From positions 1,250,021 through 1,314,020 of the forward strand of contig NW_022098058.1 in assembly GCF_002288925.2 (NCBI RefSeq): 64,000 nt of DNA. Direction: 5' to 3'. Made by a program: the position numbers and the translations under genes. The DNA is from Delphinapterus leucas (Eukaryota; Chordata; Mammalia; Artiodactyla; Monodontidae). Position 1 is the stretch's first letter, and each line of letters starts with the position of its first letter. This document shows positions 45,270 through 55,939 of the stretch, piece by piece. Under the pieces are notes generated by a model that was not told the origin of the DNA, ran no database searches, and was given only the letters and a program-made list of their open reading frames with translations.

Positions 45270-45912
45270 TATACCTATCAAATGTGCGCTTACCTGTATG
45301 CATATTCCACTTTACAAACACAGGTTTTCAAAGACCTCCCAAATAAAACAAAAAACAAACAGTTGAGAAATCCACAGCCTAGATCAAGAGCACTGGATAA
45401 CTGACGCAGGAGAGAGAGAGAGAAATGTTAGTTCACTTTCCTTTTCCTATTAATGCCCATGGGAAGACTGAGCAAGGAAAACTTTATGGATTAGAAGCAG
45501 GTAGCTGGTGTGTCCATTTGTAATGTTACACAATTGTTTAGTCTTCAAAAAGACTTTGGCAGAGAGTTGTAGACCTACAAGGAGGGGCCTGAAAGATCAC
45601 CTAATCCCCCTTTTCATTTTACAGATGAGGAAACTGAGGCTCAGAAAGGGAAACTGTCTTGTCTCAGGCCAGTGATCATCTACTTGCCACTTATGCCTCT
45701 TCTGTATTCTGATCCATGGGTATACTGATCAAAAGTGTGATGAACAGGCCCACAAAGGTCCCAGGAGAGCTGAGGTGCACCTGCCAATATCTCCCGGGCT
45801 TAGAGGAAAGCTCACAGCAGCCTGACCCGACCAGTTACAGCAAAGCACATCCCATCTCTTTGGTGCCATGTCTTTTTTTCCCCTTGATGTATGATCACTT
45901 AATTCCCTCCTT
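45270..45912. other. no gene; MIR-like segment 45545-45680
   Basis: 'aaagatcacctaatcccccttttcattttacagatgaggaaactgaggctcag' is an antisense MIR/MIR3-like core. The rest is unassigned. Confidence 0.55.
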
Positions 45913-46002
45913 GATTGCTTTTCAAAAGCAATCTAAATTAATGCGAACCCACAAAGGGCAAGGCTCTCTGTGAATAATCAGTGCATGATAATAAATGCAA
46001 AT
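45913..46002. promoter_or_regulatory. palindrome plus octamer site (candidate, unproven)
   Basis: A perfect inverted repeat (GATTGCTTTT-C-AAAAGCAATC, 45913-45933) lies 61 bp before a perfect ATGCAAAT octamer (45995-46002), a POU-factor site. The arms contain ATTGC/GCAAT half-sites like those of C/EBP factors but at non-standard spacing. No repeat family is recognised here. Confidence 0.25.
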
Positions 46003-46369
46003 AGGGAAAGATGCAAAGTTGGGCTAAGAAGAGGGCTCCCAGCTCCCTGCCCCCCTCGCTCTCTTCTCATTGGGAATTCTCTTCACACCATTAAGGAAAG
46101 GGTTTTGAGGAAACTTGAGAAAGGGTGGTATTTCTAAACAGGCCACTGGGTTCACTGAAGGATGGCTGGAGGACAAAACAGAAGCTGAAAGAATCAGACG
46201 ACTGATTGCTACCAGATCTTTGCCTTTTTAGTAGCTTTTGCTGGAGACAAAACACTTGTCCAAATTTCTGCCATTTAGAGAGGAAATATCATCACAGTCA
46301 AGGATCCACCATCACTTAATCCCATCTATGCAGGATTTCCTCCCATAAACCTTTAGCACAGCCTATCTT
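46003..46369. other. no recognised feature
   Basis: Single-copy-looking. Nothing supported. Confidence 0.4.
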
Positions 46370-46540
46370 GTCTCCTTTCTGTCTTAGCCTAAGGCCAAAT
46401 GGTTCCCATCCGTAAACTTTATTCCTGCTTTTACCCCTGTCTTAAATGCCCTCCCTACTGCCTTTGACAAATTCACATCTTATACATCTTTCAGAGCCCT
46501 TCTTAAAGCCTTCTCTGACAACTCCACCCTTTTTGGAAGT
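46370..46540 (+). mobile_element. L2 LINE fragment
   Basis: 'tttattcctgcttttacccctgtcttaaatgccctcc' and 'atctttcagagcccttcttaaagccttctctgacaactcc' match L2. Confidence 0.7.
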
Positions 46541-46544
46541 TCCT

Positions 46545-46980
46545 GTGATTCCAGGGTACATGGCAGAAATTGCTAGTGCCCACCAGTATCTGCATTTCTT
46601 CCCTCCTTCTCAGGCACACAGCTAGACTAACTTTCCAGCCTTCCTTGCAGTCAGGTGTGGTCATGTGCCTGGGTCCTGGCCAATAAAATGTGAGCACAGT
46701 AGTGCCTGCCTTTTCCAGGCCTAACCTATACAGAATTCTCAGGCATGGTCCTCACTCTCTCTTTCCCCATCTATGGCTGAATGGGAAGGACTCCACAGGC
46801 CTTGAGGAGGGCCGGAGTCACAAGATGGAAGAAGCCTGGGTCTCTGAATGACTGTGTGGAGCAGATTTCCCTACCAATTCAAAATGAGTGTGAAATAAAC
46901 TTTTATTGTGCTGAGCCACTGAGATTTTGAGATTTATCTATTACAGCAGGTAGCTTTATATATTTTAACTAACACAGGAT
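46545..46980 (+). mobile_element. LTR-like repeat, same family as 24134-24485
   Basis: 'ctttccagccttccttgcagtcaggtgtggtcatgtgcctgggtcctggccaataaaatgtgagc', 'agcctgggtctctgaatgactgtgtggagcag' and 'gaaataaacttttattgtgctgagccactgagattttgag' occur in order, ending 'aactaacacag'. LTR architecture with no internal genes. Confidence 0.6.
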
Positions 46981-47174
46981 GGCATACAGATTTTACTACA
47001 CATGCCAACTCTGACCTATGGTAGTGGCTGCCTGGAACTCCACGTTGAGAAGGATTACTAGGCAGCATCTGAGCTTACTGTGGAAAGACTGTAGTGACTG
47101 ATTAGTTATGTCTGCCATGCTGTGTTTTCCTATCTCTGACGTATAACGTATGTTTTAGTACTTAACTTAGCAAC
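46981..47174. other. unassigned repeat-like segment
   Basis: 'tagtggctgcctggaactccacgttgagaaggattactaggc' feels like a dispersed mammalian repeat that I cannot name. Confidence 0.3.
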
Positions 47175-47310
47175 TGATTGTATACAACTTTGTACTGTTT
47201 TTCACTGCTGTGTGTGCCTCAATCCTACCTCCCCTATAAAGTTATAAACTCCTTGAGGACAGAGGCCAAGCCCTGTCCACGTCTGCCTAAAAGAGGACAT
47301 ACAGATGCAA
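47175..47310 (+). mobile_element. L2 LINE 3' end
   Basis: 'cccctataaagttataaactccttgaggacagaggccaagccctgtcc' matches the L2 terminus. The very last block is missing. Confidence 0.6.
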
Positions 47311-47999
47311 ATACTTATAAAGCTGACTTAAAAGTCAAATTCAAAGATGGAAATAAAAGGTGTTCAGACCTTCAGTTGGACTGTCTTGAACATCATGCAG
47401 AGGAAACAGAGGTTTAGGAAATGTTGCAGCCAGTAAAAGGCAAGCCCCTGCTCATCCCCAGCTAAATGGGATATGAGTCCCTTCTGGAAGTTAGTTTTTA
47501 TCTCGAGTCATACCTAATAGGCAGAGGTGTATGGCAAGGGGATGCACCATCTGTGGAGCCTGAAATTTGGGCTCCTTGCACCGCTTTATTTAAGATTATA
47601 GACTATCAGAGTTAGAACATCATCTAATCCAGGGACAGAAAACAGATGTGAAATCAGGTGCCATCTAATCAATTCACAATGGCTGCCTGGAGAGCTGTAT
47701 TCAGAAGATTCTGAGATCATATCTGAGACTGGTAGGAAATGAGAGAGAAAATCCAGAAGTTCTATGCCCTTCCTCCATCTGTCATTCCTGATCTAGTCCA
47801 CCCTCATCATTTGACTATGACCATATTAAGTCCCAAGAGGAAGAGCTGACTTACCCAACATCACAGAATAAGTTGGTGGAAAAATAAGGACTCAAACCCA
47901 GGTCTCCCTGCATGTTCCATTTTCCTAGTATTCCAAGGTTTAAAACAGGAGATGGACCTGAGAGTGTAATTTTGAGCTACGGGTAATCAAAATACTCCT
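47311..47999. other. no gene; MIR3-like piece 47780-47930
   Basis: 'aagaggaagagctgacttacccaacatcacagaataagttggtgg...ggactcaaacccaggtctccctg' resembles an antisense MIR-type core. The rest is unassigned. Confidence 0.45.
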
Positions 48000-48195
48000 A
48001 ATCACTTATTAGCACTGTGTGCCAAGTACTGTTCTAAGTGCTTTTCACATATAATATCATTCAATCCTGCCAGAACAGTGAGAAAGGTGCTATAATCATC
48101 CCCGCTTCATAGATGAAATTAAGGCACAAGAGAGGTTAGTAACCTGCCCAAGACTCCACGACCACTAAGTGGCAAAGAAGGGATTTAAACACAAA
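48000..48195 (-). repeat. MIR, antisense
   Basis: 'cacttattagcactgtgtgccaagtactgttctaagtgcttttcac', 'agataatcatccccgcttcatagatgaaattaaggc'-type core and 'gtaacctgcccaagactccacgaccactaagtggc' are inverted MIR blocks in order. Confidence 0.92.
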
Positions 48196-48934
48196 GGGAA
48201 GGAAAAACTCAGAAAAGAACAGAACTGGATTCAGAAATATCCTCATATAACCCATGGACGAGGCTGGTAATTTCACTAACACATGTGACGTCAACTAACA
48301 TTGGAAAAATATCCCAGGAAGCCTTTGTGATCTTCTCAAAGCACCTAAAGGCTGCAGAATAAGGAGTACAAAGTCCTCTTGCAGTGGCAGAGAGCAGCAG
48401 TGAGTGACTGAGAAGACAGGAGACAGCAGGACTCAGGTAGGACACTGAGCTCCTGGCATGAACACACAGGTCTCACTACGATCTCAAGCATGACAGGCTG
48501 GCCCCAAAAGGTCTCATTTTGCTGAAAAGACCCCTTGAAATGAAAAACGTGGTACATGGAATAGCACCGGCTGACTCGATCCCCATGGCTGCTGTTTCAG
48601 AACAGAAAGACGTGCCCATCAATATATTTATAGGCTTAAACCTGGCCTGCAGTTAAGCTACCTGGGGCTGCTCGACATCTGTCTCAGTGCACATTTCCCC
48701 CCATTTTTTTGTTTCACTAGGTTTTAATCAGCTAGTTATTTTGAGCCTGAATTACAATTTCACACATATTCAGAGCCAAATGACATAAAAAAAATAAAGA
48801 AACCCCATGACCAAAACAGAACTTGGGGCCAGCAGCTCAGCAAGGGGAGCCCCCTGGGAATAACCCCTACCTGGGATCAAAGGAAAGTCAAGTGGTGTGT
48901 CACATCTGAGGGCTGGGGAGCCTGGGGGAAGGGG
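48196..48934. other. no recognised repeat; AT-rich patch 48690-48795
   Basis: The patch 'ggttttaatcagctagttattttgagcctgaattacaatttc' is repeat-free and has TAATC- and ATTA-type sites. It could be a conserved non-coding element, but nothing here proves it. Confidence 0.35.
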
Positions 48935-49110
48935 GGCCCCTCAGCCTTGAGCCCAGCCAGTCCAGGCCATGCACAGCCGGTCACCCCTTTGTTCCATGAC
49001 CTTGGCCTGGAAACCCCTTTCCTCCCCTTCCTGAGGAAAATCCTCCAGTTCCTTCAAGGCCTAGCCCAAATGTCAACTTCTTGGGAAGTTTTCTTATTCC
49101 ATTCCTACCC
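48935..49110 (+). mobile_element. L2 LINE fragment
   Basis: 'ttgttccatgaccttggcctggaaacccctttcc' and 'gttccttcaaggcctagcccaaatgtcaacttcttgggaag' match L2 immediately before the pyrimidine tract. Confidence 0.75.
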
Positions 49111-49134
49111 TATTTCTACTTCCTGCAAAAAAAA

Positions 49135-49237
49135 CTCCCTCCTCCCCTTCCTCCTTCTCCCCCTCCCCCCTCTTCCTTCTCCCCCTCCCCCCTCTTCCTT
49201 CTCCCCCTCCCCCTCCTCCTCCTCCTCTTCCTCCTCT
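49135..49237. repeat. 103-nt pure polypyrimidine tract with about 22-bp tandem units
   Basis: No purine occurs from 49135 to 49237. A unit of the form ctccccctcccccctcttcc recurs about 2.5 times, followed by (CCT)n. The minus strand is G-rich with many runs of four or more G. Low-complexity Pro/Ser/Phe or Glu/Gly frames here are not protein. Confidence 0.95.
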
Positions 49238-49609
49238 GTGTTGCCAGCAACTTCATCACACCATGGTGAGCTGTCCAGGGCCTGTCTCCCCGACCACACT
49301 GAGCTCCTCAGGACAGGGCCTGCGTTTTCCTCAACTCCCAGCCCATTCCACATGTTTCTGGATGAAGGGGGAAAGGAGGAGGGAAGAGAGCACAGCTGTG
49401 AACCACCCTTATTCAAACAGATTGAATCAACATCAGGCAGGAACTTGGAGGCAGAGGCAGGTCCAGGCCCTCTGGTCACCAGGATTATTAGGTGGAAAGC
49501 ACTGGAGAGAAAAAGTTGAGAAGCAATACACTGCCCCAGTTTTTCTACCATGAGCAAGTATTACTTTTAGCACTGCAAAAACATAAAGTAAACATTATTT
49601 TTAAGAGCC
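49238..49609. other. no recognised feature
   Basis: Short L2-like phrase near 49300 ('gagctcctcaggacagggcctgcg'). Otherwise nothing. Confidence 0.4.
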
Positions 49610-50930
49610 TACATGTTCCCTATCTTAAAAGAACTTACAGTGTTTCCTATTGTGTGGGAAGTAGATGCTGAATGACCTATGATGAGAGGAGACATTTACA
49701 GAGCGCTCTGGGCGCACAGGGAGGGAGAAGCTCAGCTTGCCTGCGGGCATCAGGGAAGGCTTCTCACAGGAGGGAATGCTTCCCTGGAGACTTGAGGATG
49801 AGTGAGAGCTCACCAGGTAGACTAGGGCAGGAGAGGTGGAAGGGAATTCCAGGCATAAGGAACAGTGCATGCAAAGGCACAGAGGCATGAGAGTGCAGGC
49901 TAAATGATACAGTTGGAGTGCTGGGTGCATGGGAGAGAGTGGTAGACCTGAGTTTGGAGGATGTGCAATAAAGGGTTAACTCAGGAGGCCTGGGGTGCTC
50001 CAACCCTGCACATTCCAAAGAAAGGACTGATTCTTGACCAGCTCCTAGGAGATAACCTCTGTGTTCCTGGAATATCCTGCCTGATACTGTCTTTGTATAC
50101 CTGGGGCTTTGGGACACACCAGATTGTCTATGCTAACAATGTGATTTATGATGAAGGCCTGGGTTTGTTTCCTAAGGTCAGTCACATGGGTAATCCATGC
50201 CTATGTGACTGACCCCCAATAAAGACTCTAAACACCGAGACTCAGGTGAGCATCCCTGCTGGCAACACTTCATAAGTGTGGTCACACATCATTGCTGGGA
50301 GAATGAAGCACTGTCCACAGGACTCCACTGGGAGAGGATAACTGGAAGCTTATGCCTAGTGTCCCCTGGACTTCCCCCCCCACCCCCGCACACCTTTTCA
50401 TTTCCTGATTTTAATCTGTATCCTTTTGCTGTAATAAACCATAACCTATGAGTATAACAGCTTTTCTGAGAGCTGGGAACCCTTCTAGAAAATCATCTAA
50501 CATAAGGGTGCTCTTGGAGACCCCCACCACAGAGGGTCAAGCAGGAGCAGAGCAAGAAGAGATGTGCCTGGCAGGCTAATGAGTTTGAACTTCATCCTGG
50601 AGGCAGTCATTATGAAACTGAAGGGTTCTAACTTGGGGCTGGCATGACAAGGTCAAAAGGACATTCTGGAAGACACTTTGCACCACAGGTGGGGATCGAT
50701 GGGAGAAGGGGACAGGGCTGGAAGCAGGAAGACCAAGACCAGGGAGGAGACTGCTAAACCAGTCCAGGCAAGAGCTGGCGAGCCCTTGGTAGTGGGCAGT
50801 GGCCATGGAGAAGGACTGAAATCAAGGGAGATTCAGAAAACAGAAGCCACAACTAGACTCTGGGGTGAGGGAGAAAAGTCAAGGCTGACTCCCAGGTTTC
50901 TGGCCTGGGCAACTGGATGAATGATGGTAT
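49610..50930 (-). mobile_element. L2 LINE, antisense, interrupted by an LTR
   Basis: The left part (to 49961) has 'catcagggaaggcttctcacagg...ggagacttgaggatgagtgagagctcaccagg' and 'attccaggcataaggaacagtgcatgcaaaggcacagaggcatgag'. The right part (from 50532) has 'tgagtttgaacttcatcctggaggcagtcattatgaaactgaagggttctaac' and 'gaggagactgctaaaccagtccaggcaagagctgg'. These are consecutive blocks of one inverted L2, split by 49962-50531. Confidence 0.88.
49962..50531 (+). mobile_element. ERV1-like solo LTR inserted in L2
   Basis: 570 bp starting TGTG and ending CACA. The flanks gagga (49957-49961) and gaggg (50532-50536) agree at 4 of 5. AATAAA occurs at 50218-50223 and 50433-50438. The end block ('gtaataaaccataacctatgagtataacagcttttctgag...gaacccttctag', 'gagacccccacc') is typical of class I LTRs. 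There is no gag, pol or env sequence, so this is a solo LTR. Confidence 0.85.
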
Positions 50931-51979
50931 CAGCCGCTGAAATGGAGGATCCTGCAGGAAAAAGTCTGGGGGTGTCCCGACTGCCAATGTGGCTTCTCTC
51001 ACTATTATTCATTTCTACCATCCAGGGTAGACAGACTGCTTTGTCCATCCTTTTTTCTCTCCCTGAAGCCATCCCTTCAGCCCTTTGCCTTCAGTGATCA
51101 CTTACAGATTGCTCCTCCTTAAAAACCACCAAAAGGTATACTTGGCAGATCTCCCTGACCTTGATTTCTCTGCTGGCAGAATCACAAGAAAGGCATTAGC
51201 GCCTGCTGTGAAATGGGGAGCCGGGCAGAGGAAACGCCCGGGATGGGTGGCAGACGCCTAAGAAAACAAGGGACATGTGAGGAGATTTCAAACACCTAGA
51301 TGGGGTCTTGGGCCAGATATCAGGGAGATGAGACTCAGATCCCTGTTACATGGAGTGGGAGTGTGGGGCCGAGGGAAACGGTGAGAAAGAAAAGCTGGTG
51401 AGAAAGAAAAGCTCTTTGGTCTGCACAGAAAGTCTCCCCTTGCCTGGTGCTAAGCTGCACTTTATGGGTTTCCAGGTGGCAAGGAGTCAATGTGAGTTGT
51501 GGTCCCTCCACGCTTGGCCCCAGGACCAGACATCACAGAGCGGCCGGGCTGCTTCTGGGTGCAGGTTATCCAAGCCATCACTAAGTCAAGGGTGAATCCC
51601 ACATCTCCTGGCTGTGCTCTGCAGACCCAGCAGCCCCCATAGCAGCACAGAGCCTGCAGCGCCCCCGGGGAGGCATCACCGGGAAATGCTCAAAACCAGC
51701 CTTCTTTGCTCCTCCGCCCATCACTGTGCGTCCCAGACAAACGGCTGAGTGCACAGCTGGCTTCTGGCCTCCTGGCCTTCCTCCTTCATTTGCTTATTCA
51801 ACAGTTACAAAGCCCTGAGTTGCAAAGGGCTTACAGCCCATTCTACCCAGAAGAGGGCCCAGAGAGAGAAAGGCAGAGAGTAAGTGGAGAGGGGTGGAAC
51901 CAACCAGCCTCTAGGTCCCAAATGGGGACCAAGATGCAGCAAGAGCCTCACATAAATACTACCCCAATAAGGGAATATG
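50931..51979. other. no recognised feature
   Basis: No repeat family or exon recognised. A direct repeat 'gagaaagaaaagct' occurs twice near 51383-51412. Confidence 0.45.
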
Positions 51980-52480
51980 GAAAATGGTTGAAAGCACAGG
52001 CTCTGGGGACTTCCCGTGGTCCAATGGCTACGACTCCATGCTCCCAATGCAGGGGGCCCGGGTTTGATACCTGATCAGGGAACTGGATCCCACATGCATG
52101 CCACAACTAAAATATCCCACATGCCACAACTAAGAGCCTGCATGTCACAGTGAAGATCTCATGTGCCGCAACTAAGACCCAGTACAGCCCAAATAAAATA
52201 AATAAACAAACATTAAAAAAAAAAAAAAAAAGAAAGGAAGAAAGAGAAAAGAAAGCACAGGCTCTGGAATCCAGTAGACTGGCCTGGAATCCCAAAGTGG
52301 CCGTTTACTAGCTATGTAACTGGGCAAGTTACTTAATATTTCTGAGCCTCAGTTTTCTCATCTGTGAAATAGAAAGAACAAACAAACCCTATGTCACAGG
52401 GTTGATACGTGGATTAGATGAGTTAAGGCCTAAAATCCCTCGTATATAGTAAGTGCTCAATAAATGTTATATATTTTTAC
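51980..52480 (+). repeat. MIR interrupted by a CHR SINE
   Basis: The MIR begins 'atggttgaaagcacaggctctgg' (to 52006) and resumes at 52251 with the same 17 bases. It continues through 'gtttactagctatgtaactgggcaagttacttaatatttctgagcctcagttttctcatctgtgaaatag' to 'agtaagtgctcaataaatg'. The SINE therefore landed in a pre-existing MIR. Confidence 0.95.
52007..52250 (+). mobile_element. CHR-2-type SINE with perfect 17-bp duplication
   Basis: Head 'acttcccgtggtccaatggc', B-box-like gggtttgatacc, a body with 'ccacaactaa' modules, then AATAAAATAAATAAAC and an A-run. gaaagcacaggctctgg is identical at 51990-52006 and 52251-52267. Confidence 0.97.
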
Positions 52481-52599
52481 TGTTGGCTCTCTAAGCCTGG
52501 CGATCAGAGAGGAAACTTTTGAGTGTTAGGTCCTACAGTACTACAGTGAGACATGGTTCCTGTAATGCTTCCAACACAGGCCAGATGGGTAAGAGGATC

Positions 52600-52790
52600 A
52601 CATAGTTTGAGGTTGTACAGAGCTGGAAGTCTCCTGAGTGATCATATGATTCCTCCTTTCATGGGTGAGGAAACAAGAGATGTTGAATAGCTTTTCCAAG
52701 GTCATACAACAGGGTAGTAGCAAAGCCAAGACCAGCACCCAGGGCTCCAGATTTCTGCTCCATTGCTTTATTCTCCATGGAAACATATAA
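52600..52790 (-). repeat. MIR3-like, antisense
   Basis: 'cagagctggaagtctcctgagtgatcatatgattcctcctttcatgggtgaggaaac' and 'ttttccaaggtcatacaacagggtagtagcaaagccaagaccagcacccagggctcc' form an inverted MIR-type core. Confidence 0.65.
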
Positions 52791-52927
52791 ACAAAGGAGA
52801 GGATGCCACAGGTCAGGTCATGGATAAAACATCAGATGACTTGCTGTAGTAGAGGACACTGTTAGTGCCCGGTCTCGATCATCTTATCCAGGCCATGCAC
52901 TATCCCTCTGCTGCTGTGAGTACTGGC

Positions 52928-53027
52928 TGCTCCGCGGCATGTGGGATCTTCCCGGACCAGGGCTTGAACCCACATCCCCTGCATTGGTAGGCGGATTCTT
53001 AACCACTGTGCCACCAGGGAAGTCCCC
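52928..53027 (-). mobile_element. CHR SINE head fragment, antisense
   Basis: 'gctccgcggcatgtgggatcttcccggaccagggcttgaaccc...ggcggattcttaaccactgtgccaccagggaagtcccc' is the inverted 5' part of a CHR SINE. The tail side is missing, so the copy is truncated at its left end. Confidence 0.92.
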
Positions 53028-53229
53028 ATGCTTTGCTTATGTTTTTAGTCACCTTCAATATCTAGCAGCAATGCTCACTTTTCATTTGCAGAAATATGTA
53101 ATGTTTCCCTTTAAAATAATTTGTACAGAATGGAGCTGTTTAAAGAAAAATACTCAGAAAAATAATAAAAAGGTGATACAGATATGGAAAATTCACAAAG
53201 GCAGAACACAAAAACCATAAATTTTGCAA

Positions 53230-53350
53230 ACTAGTCCAAAACTCTCACTTTAAGATAGGAAACTTGCACCCAGAAAGGGTCATGGAACTGCTAAGGATCA
53301 CACGACTAGTTAGTTGAAGAAACAGGACAAGAACCAGATCTCGTAATTCC
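53230..53350 (-). repeat. MIR-like, antisense
   Basis: 'cactttaagataggaaacttgcacccagaaagggtcatgg...ggatcacacgactagttagttgaag' resembles inverted MIR. Confidence 0.55.
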
Positions 53351-53994
53351 TGCTTCCATGTTTTTCACTCTGCACTGCTTTTCCTTCAAAGAAGGAAGAA
53401 AAACAATGTGTTTTCTTCTAGAAAACACCTTCCCAAAGATACTGTCCTCCCTCCAAAAGGTATATAACAGAAAACCCACCAGGTTCTTTCTCATTCATGA
53501 CAGAAAAAAGCCACCTTCCCTTTTCAATCAACCTCACTGGTGGTTTTCTGAGTAGAGAGGGGACTCACAGATAACAGGGTGTGCTGGCCTGGAAAGGACA
53601 CAAATCCTCTTGAAATCTGTCACTTCTGAATTCATCATTCAGCTAACATCGGATGTCAAAGCTGGAAAGGAAAGTTGGCATTTTGATGCCAGCGTCTGCC
53701 TCCAGCTGTTCCATGGGGCGTGACTGTCAAAGAGGTAGCCTATTTGTTTTCTAAACTAAAATGTACAAGCAGAGTTGGTTTAAAACGCATCTTCATGAGA
53801 ATTGTGAAGCAGGAAACTGACTGCCTTTGCCATTAAACGCCTCTGGAACTTCAGGCTCCCTCCTCAACCTCTCCAAGACTCAGTTTACCCACTCTTAAAT
53901 AGAGAAAATAATTCTTGTTTATTTCAATATTGTTTCAATAGCCACTAAATGTTTTGCAGGACAGCTTAACAGTTTACATGAGGTTTCCTCAGAC
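53351..53994. other. no confident feature
   Basis: 53860-53915 ('aacctctccaagactcagtttacccactc') may be MIR. The rest is unassigned. Confidence 0.4.
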
Positions 53995-54140
53995 CTAGTG
54001 TCTCATTTAATCTGTATAATTGTGTTGACGTGGATTTTATTACTTAACGGATGGGGAGACAGTGTCCGAAAGAGGCCATGTAACTTGTTCATGGTTGTAA
54101 GTGGGTCTCAAATCCAGATCCTGTGTCCCTAGACCACCCA
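53995..54140 (-). repeat. MIR, antisense
   Basis: 'agtgtctcatttaatctgtataattgtg' and 'acggatggggagacagtgtccgaaagaggccatgtaacttgttcatgg' are inverted MIR blocks. Confidence 0.75.
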
Positions 54141-54979
54141 TTTTAAAAGTTTGGAAGTATATCAACAACGTTTCCCAAAGCATATTTTTCAGAATCACTG
54201 TTGATAGATATTGATAGATAGAGTCACTAGTTATTACTTTTTAAAAGGGCTACCATAAATAACATTGTACTAAAAGTGTTGAGGGCTTCTTTGCTGCCAT
54301 GGGACTTTCATATGAATTGTAAATCTCCAAGAGGGAACGAAGTATGAAGCATTTCTAAAACTGATTTGTCAAATTACCAATTTTGTCAAATTTCTCTCTC
54401 TCTAAAAATTAACATTCTAGAGGACACTTTGTGAAATGTGACACTATCCTATTGTAGTTACTCTTAGTTCTATCATTACTTTCAGTTAGGTTATCTGTTG
54501 CCTTATGAAAACTGCTAAACTCTCTACTCCATGTTAACTACAGAAAACAGACCTTTCTATAAAGCCTGTCTTTCAGGCCTATAATAATTAGACTGATCAC
54601 AGTCTATCCATTTGCTTCACAAGGCAAAACTTTGAATGACAAAGCTTTCCATCATCATATTTGATTACGTCCAGATAATTTTCAGAGAAGTTGAGCATTC
54701 TGTGCATGTCTGTGTGGTCTAGCTGCATGTCTCAAGCAACCAATATTTACTTAATATTTATCTTGCCTTTTATGTGTGTTCAATTGTCTCTCTGTAGGCC
54801 CACTGAGTCAAGGAAGATATCCTCCTCTTCTGAGGCTGCTCAAATCTCACACACAGGGATAAGAGGATTGGAGTAATAAGGAAGCAATAAATTCTTAATA
54901 ATTTTTGAATAAAGGGCCCCACACTTTCGTCTTCTACCAGGCCCTACAAATTATGCAGCCCATCCTGAACAACCAGTGT
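54141..54979. other. AT-rich; possible hAT fossil 54150-54450
   Basis: 'caacaacgtttcccaaagcatatttttcagaatcactg' and later 'gaggacactttgtgaaatgtgacac' recall the two ends of an old hAT element. I cannot align the middle. Confidence 0.3.
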
Positions 54980-55085
54980 TTAACTGTAAGCTCCATGAAG
55001 GGAAAGACCATATCTGTCTACTCTCAGCACCTAGCATTGTGCCCAGCACAAAAAAGGGGCAACCTATGTATGTATTGAATGAACA
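54980..55085 (+). mobile_element. L2 LINE 3' end
   Basis: 'tgtaagctccatgaagggaaagaccatatctgtctactctcagcacctagcattgtgcccagcac...tattgaatgaacag' is the L2 terminus. Confidence 0.88.
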
Positions 55086-55939
55086 GGTGCAAGGAAAGGG
55101 CTGCAGAGAGGAGAGGCCTGGCCCTTCTTCCCAACAAGGTGTAGGACCCCCCTTGAATTCTGAAGGGCATTCACATGTAAAACAGGATCAGTCATTGAGT
55201 GAGAATGAAAACTCACCCACAGACAAGCTGGAGGAATAGGCCAGAACATGAAATTAAAACCCAGCCTGTAGGAAAGCAAGTAAGCAAAAGACAGGAAGCA
55301 GGCAGACACACCGTCCTCTCCCCAGATAATGGGACATTTTCCAATGCTTTTCCAGGCGACAGACAATATCAGAAAAGAGCACTAACCTGAACGTGATGCA
55401 TTTTCCTTCCTGTCCCCATCCAATATCTGCCCTGCTTCCTTTCCTTTCTAAGCCAGCTATCTCCGATCCCCAGCACCTCTCAGCTGCTAAAAGCCTGAAA
55501 GGTTTAATCTCCAAGAAGGATGCTCCAGAGCTCTGTTATCAGAGTTACTTAATTCTGCATTTGCCACAGGCTTAATGATCAGCATCAGACCACACTCCCG
55601 TGACTCATGCACACACACTCGCTCTCTGGGAGCTGAAAGTTGTTCTCACTTCATCAGCACCTCAGAAGCATTAATAAAGTACAAATGTGCAGTGGCAAAG
55701 GCAGGGGACGAGGAGGGGTTCAGTTTCGTGTTTTTGTTTCTCAGTAACACTGATGTTCTAGCAACAGTCACTGAAATTAAAACAAAACAACAACAACAAC
55801 AAAAAACACAAAATATAAACGTTCATGTCATTTCACCCCAACCACCAGTTGAATGGTATTCATTTTCCCAAGTTTCCTTCCTTATTCATTCTATATCATT
55901 GCCATAACAGTAAAATCTTTTACATGTTGCTAAATCGCC
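55086..55939. other. no gene; short (CAA)n
   Basis: (CAA)n at about 55787-55801. Frames up to 110 codons without a recognisable domain. Confidence 0.45.

Noticed and set aside
45600..45660. 'acagatgaggaaactgagg' core as a regulatory motif shared by many sites in the window
   Set aside because: This phrase is the core of MIR and MIR-like repeats read in reverse. Its recurrence is due to repeat copies.
48947..49557. 190- and 150-codon frames on opposite strands
   Set aside because: Both are generated by the polypyrimidine tract (poly-Pro/Ser on one strand, poly-Glu/Gly on the other) and a decayed L2.
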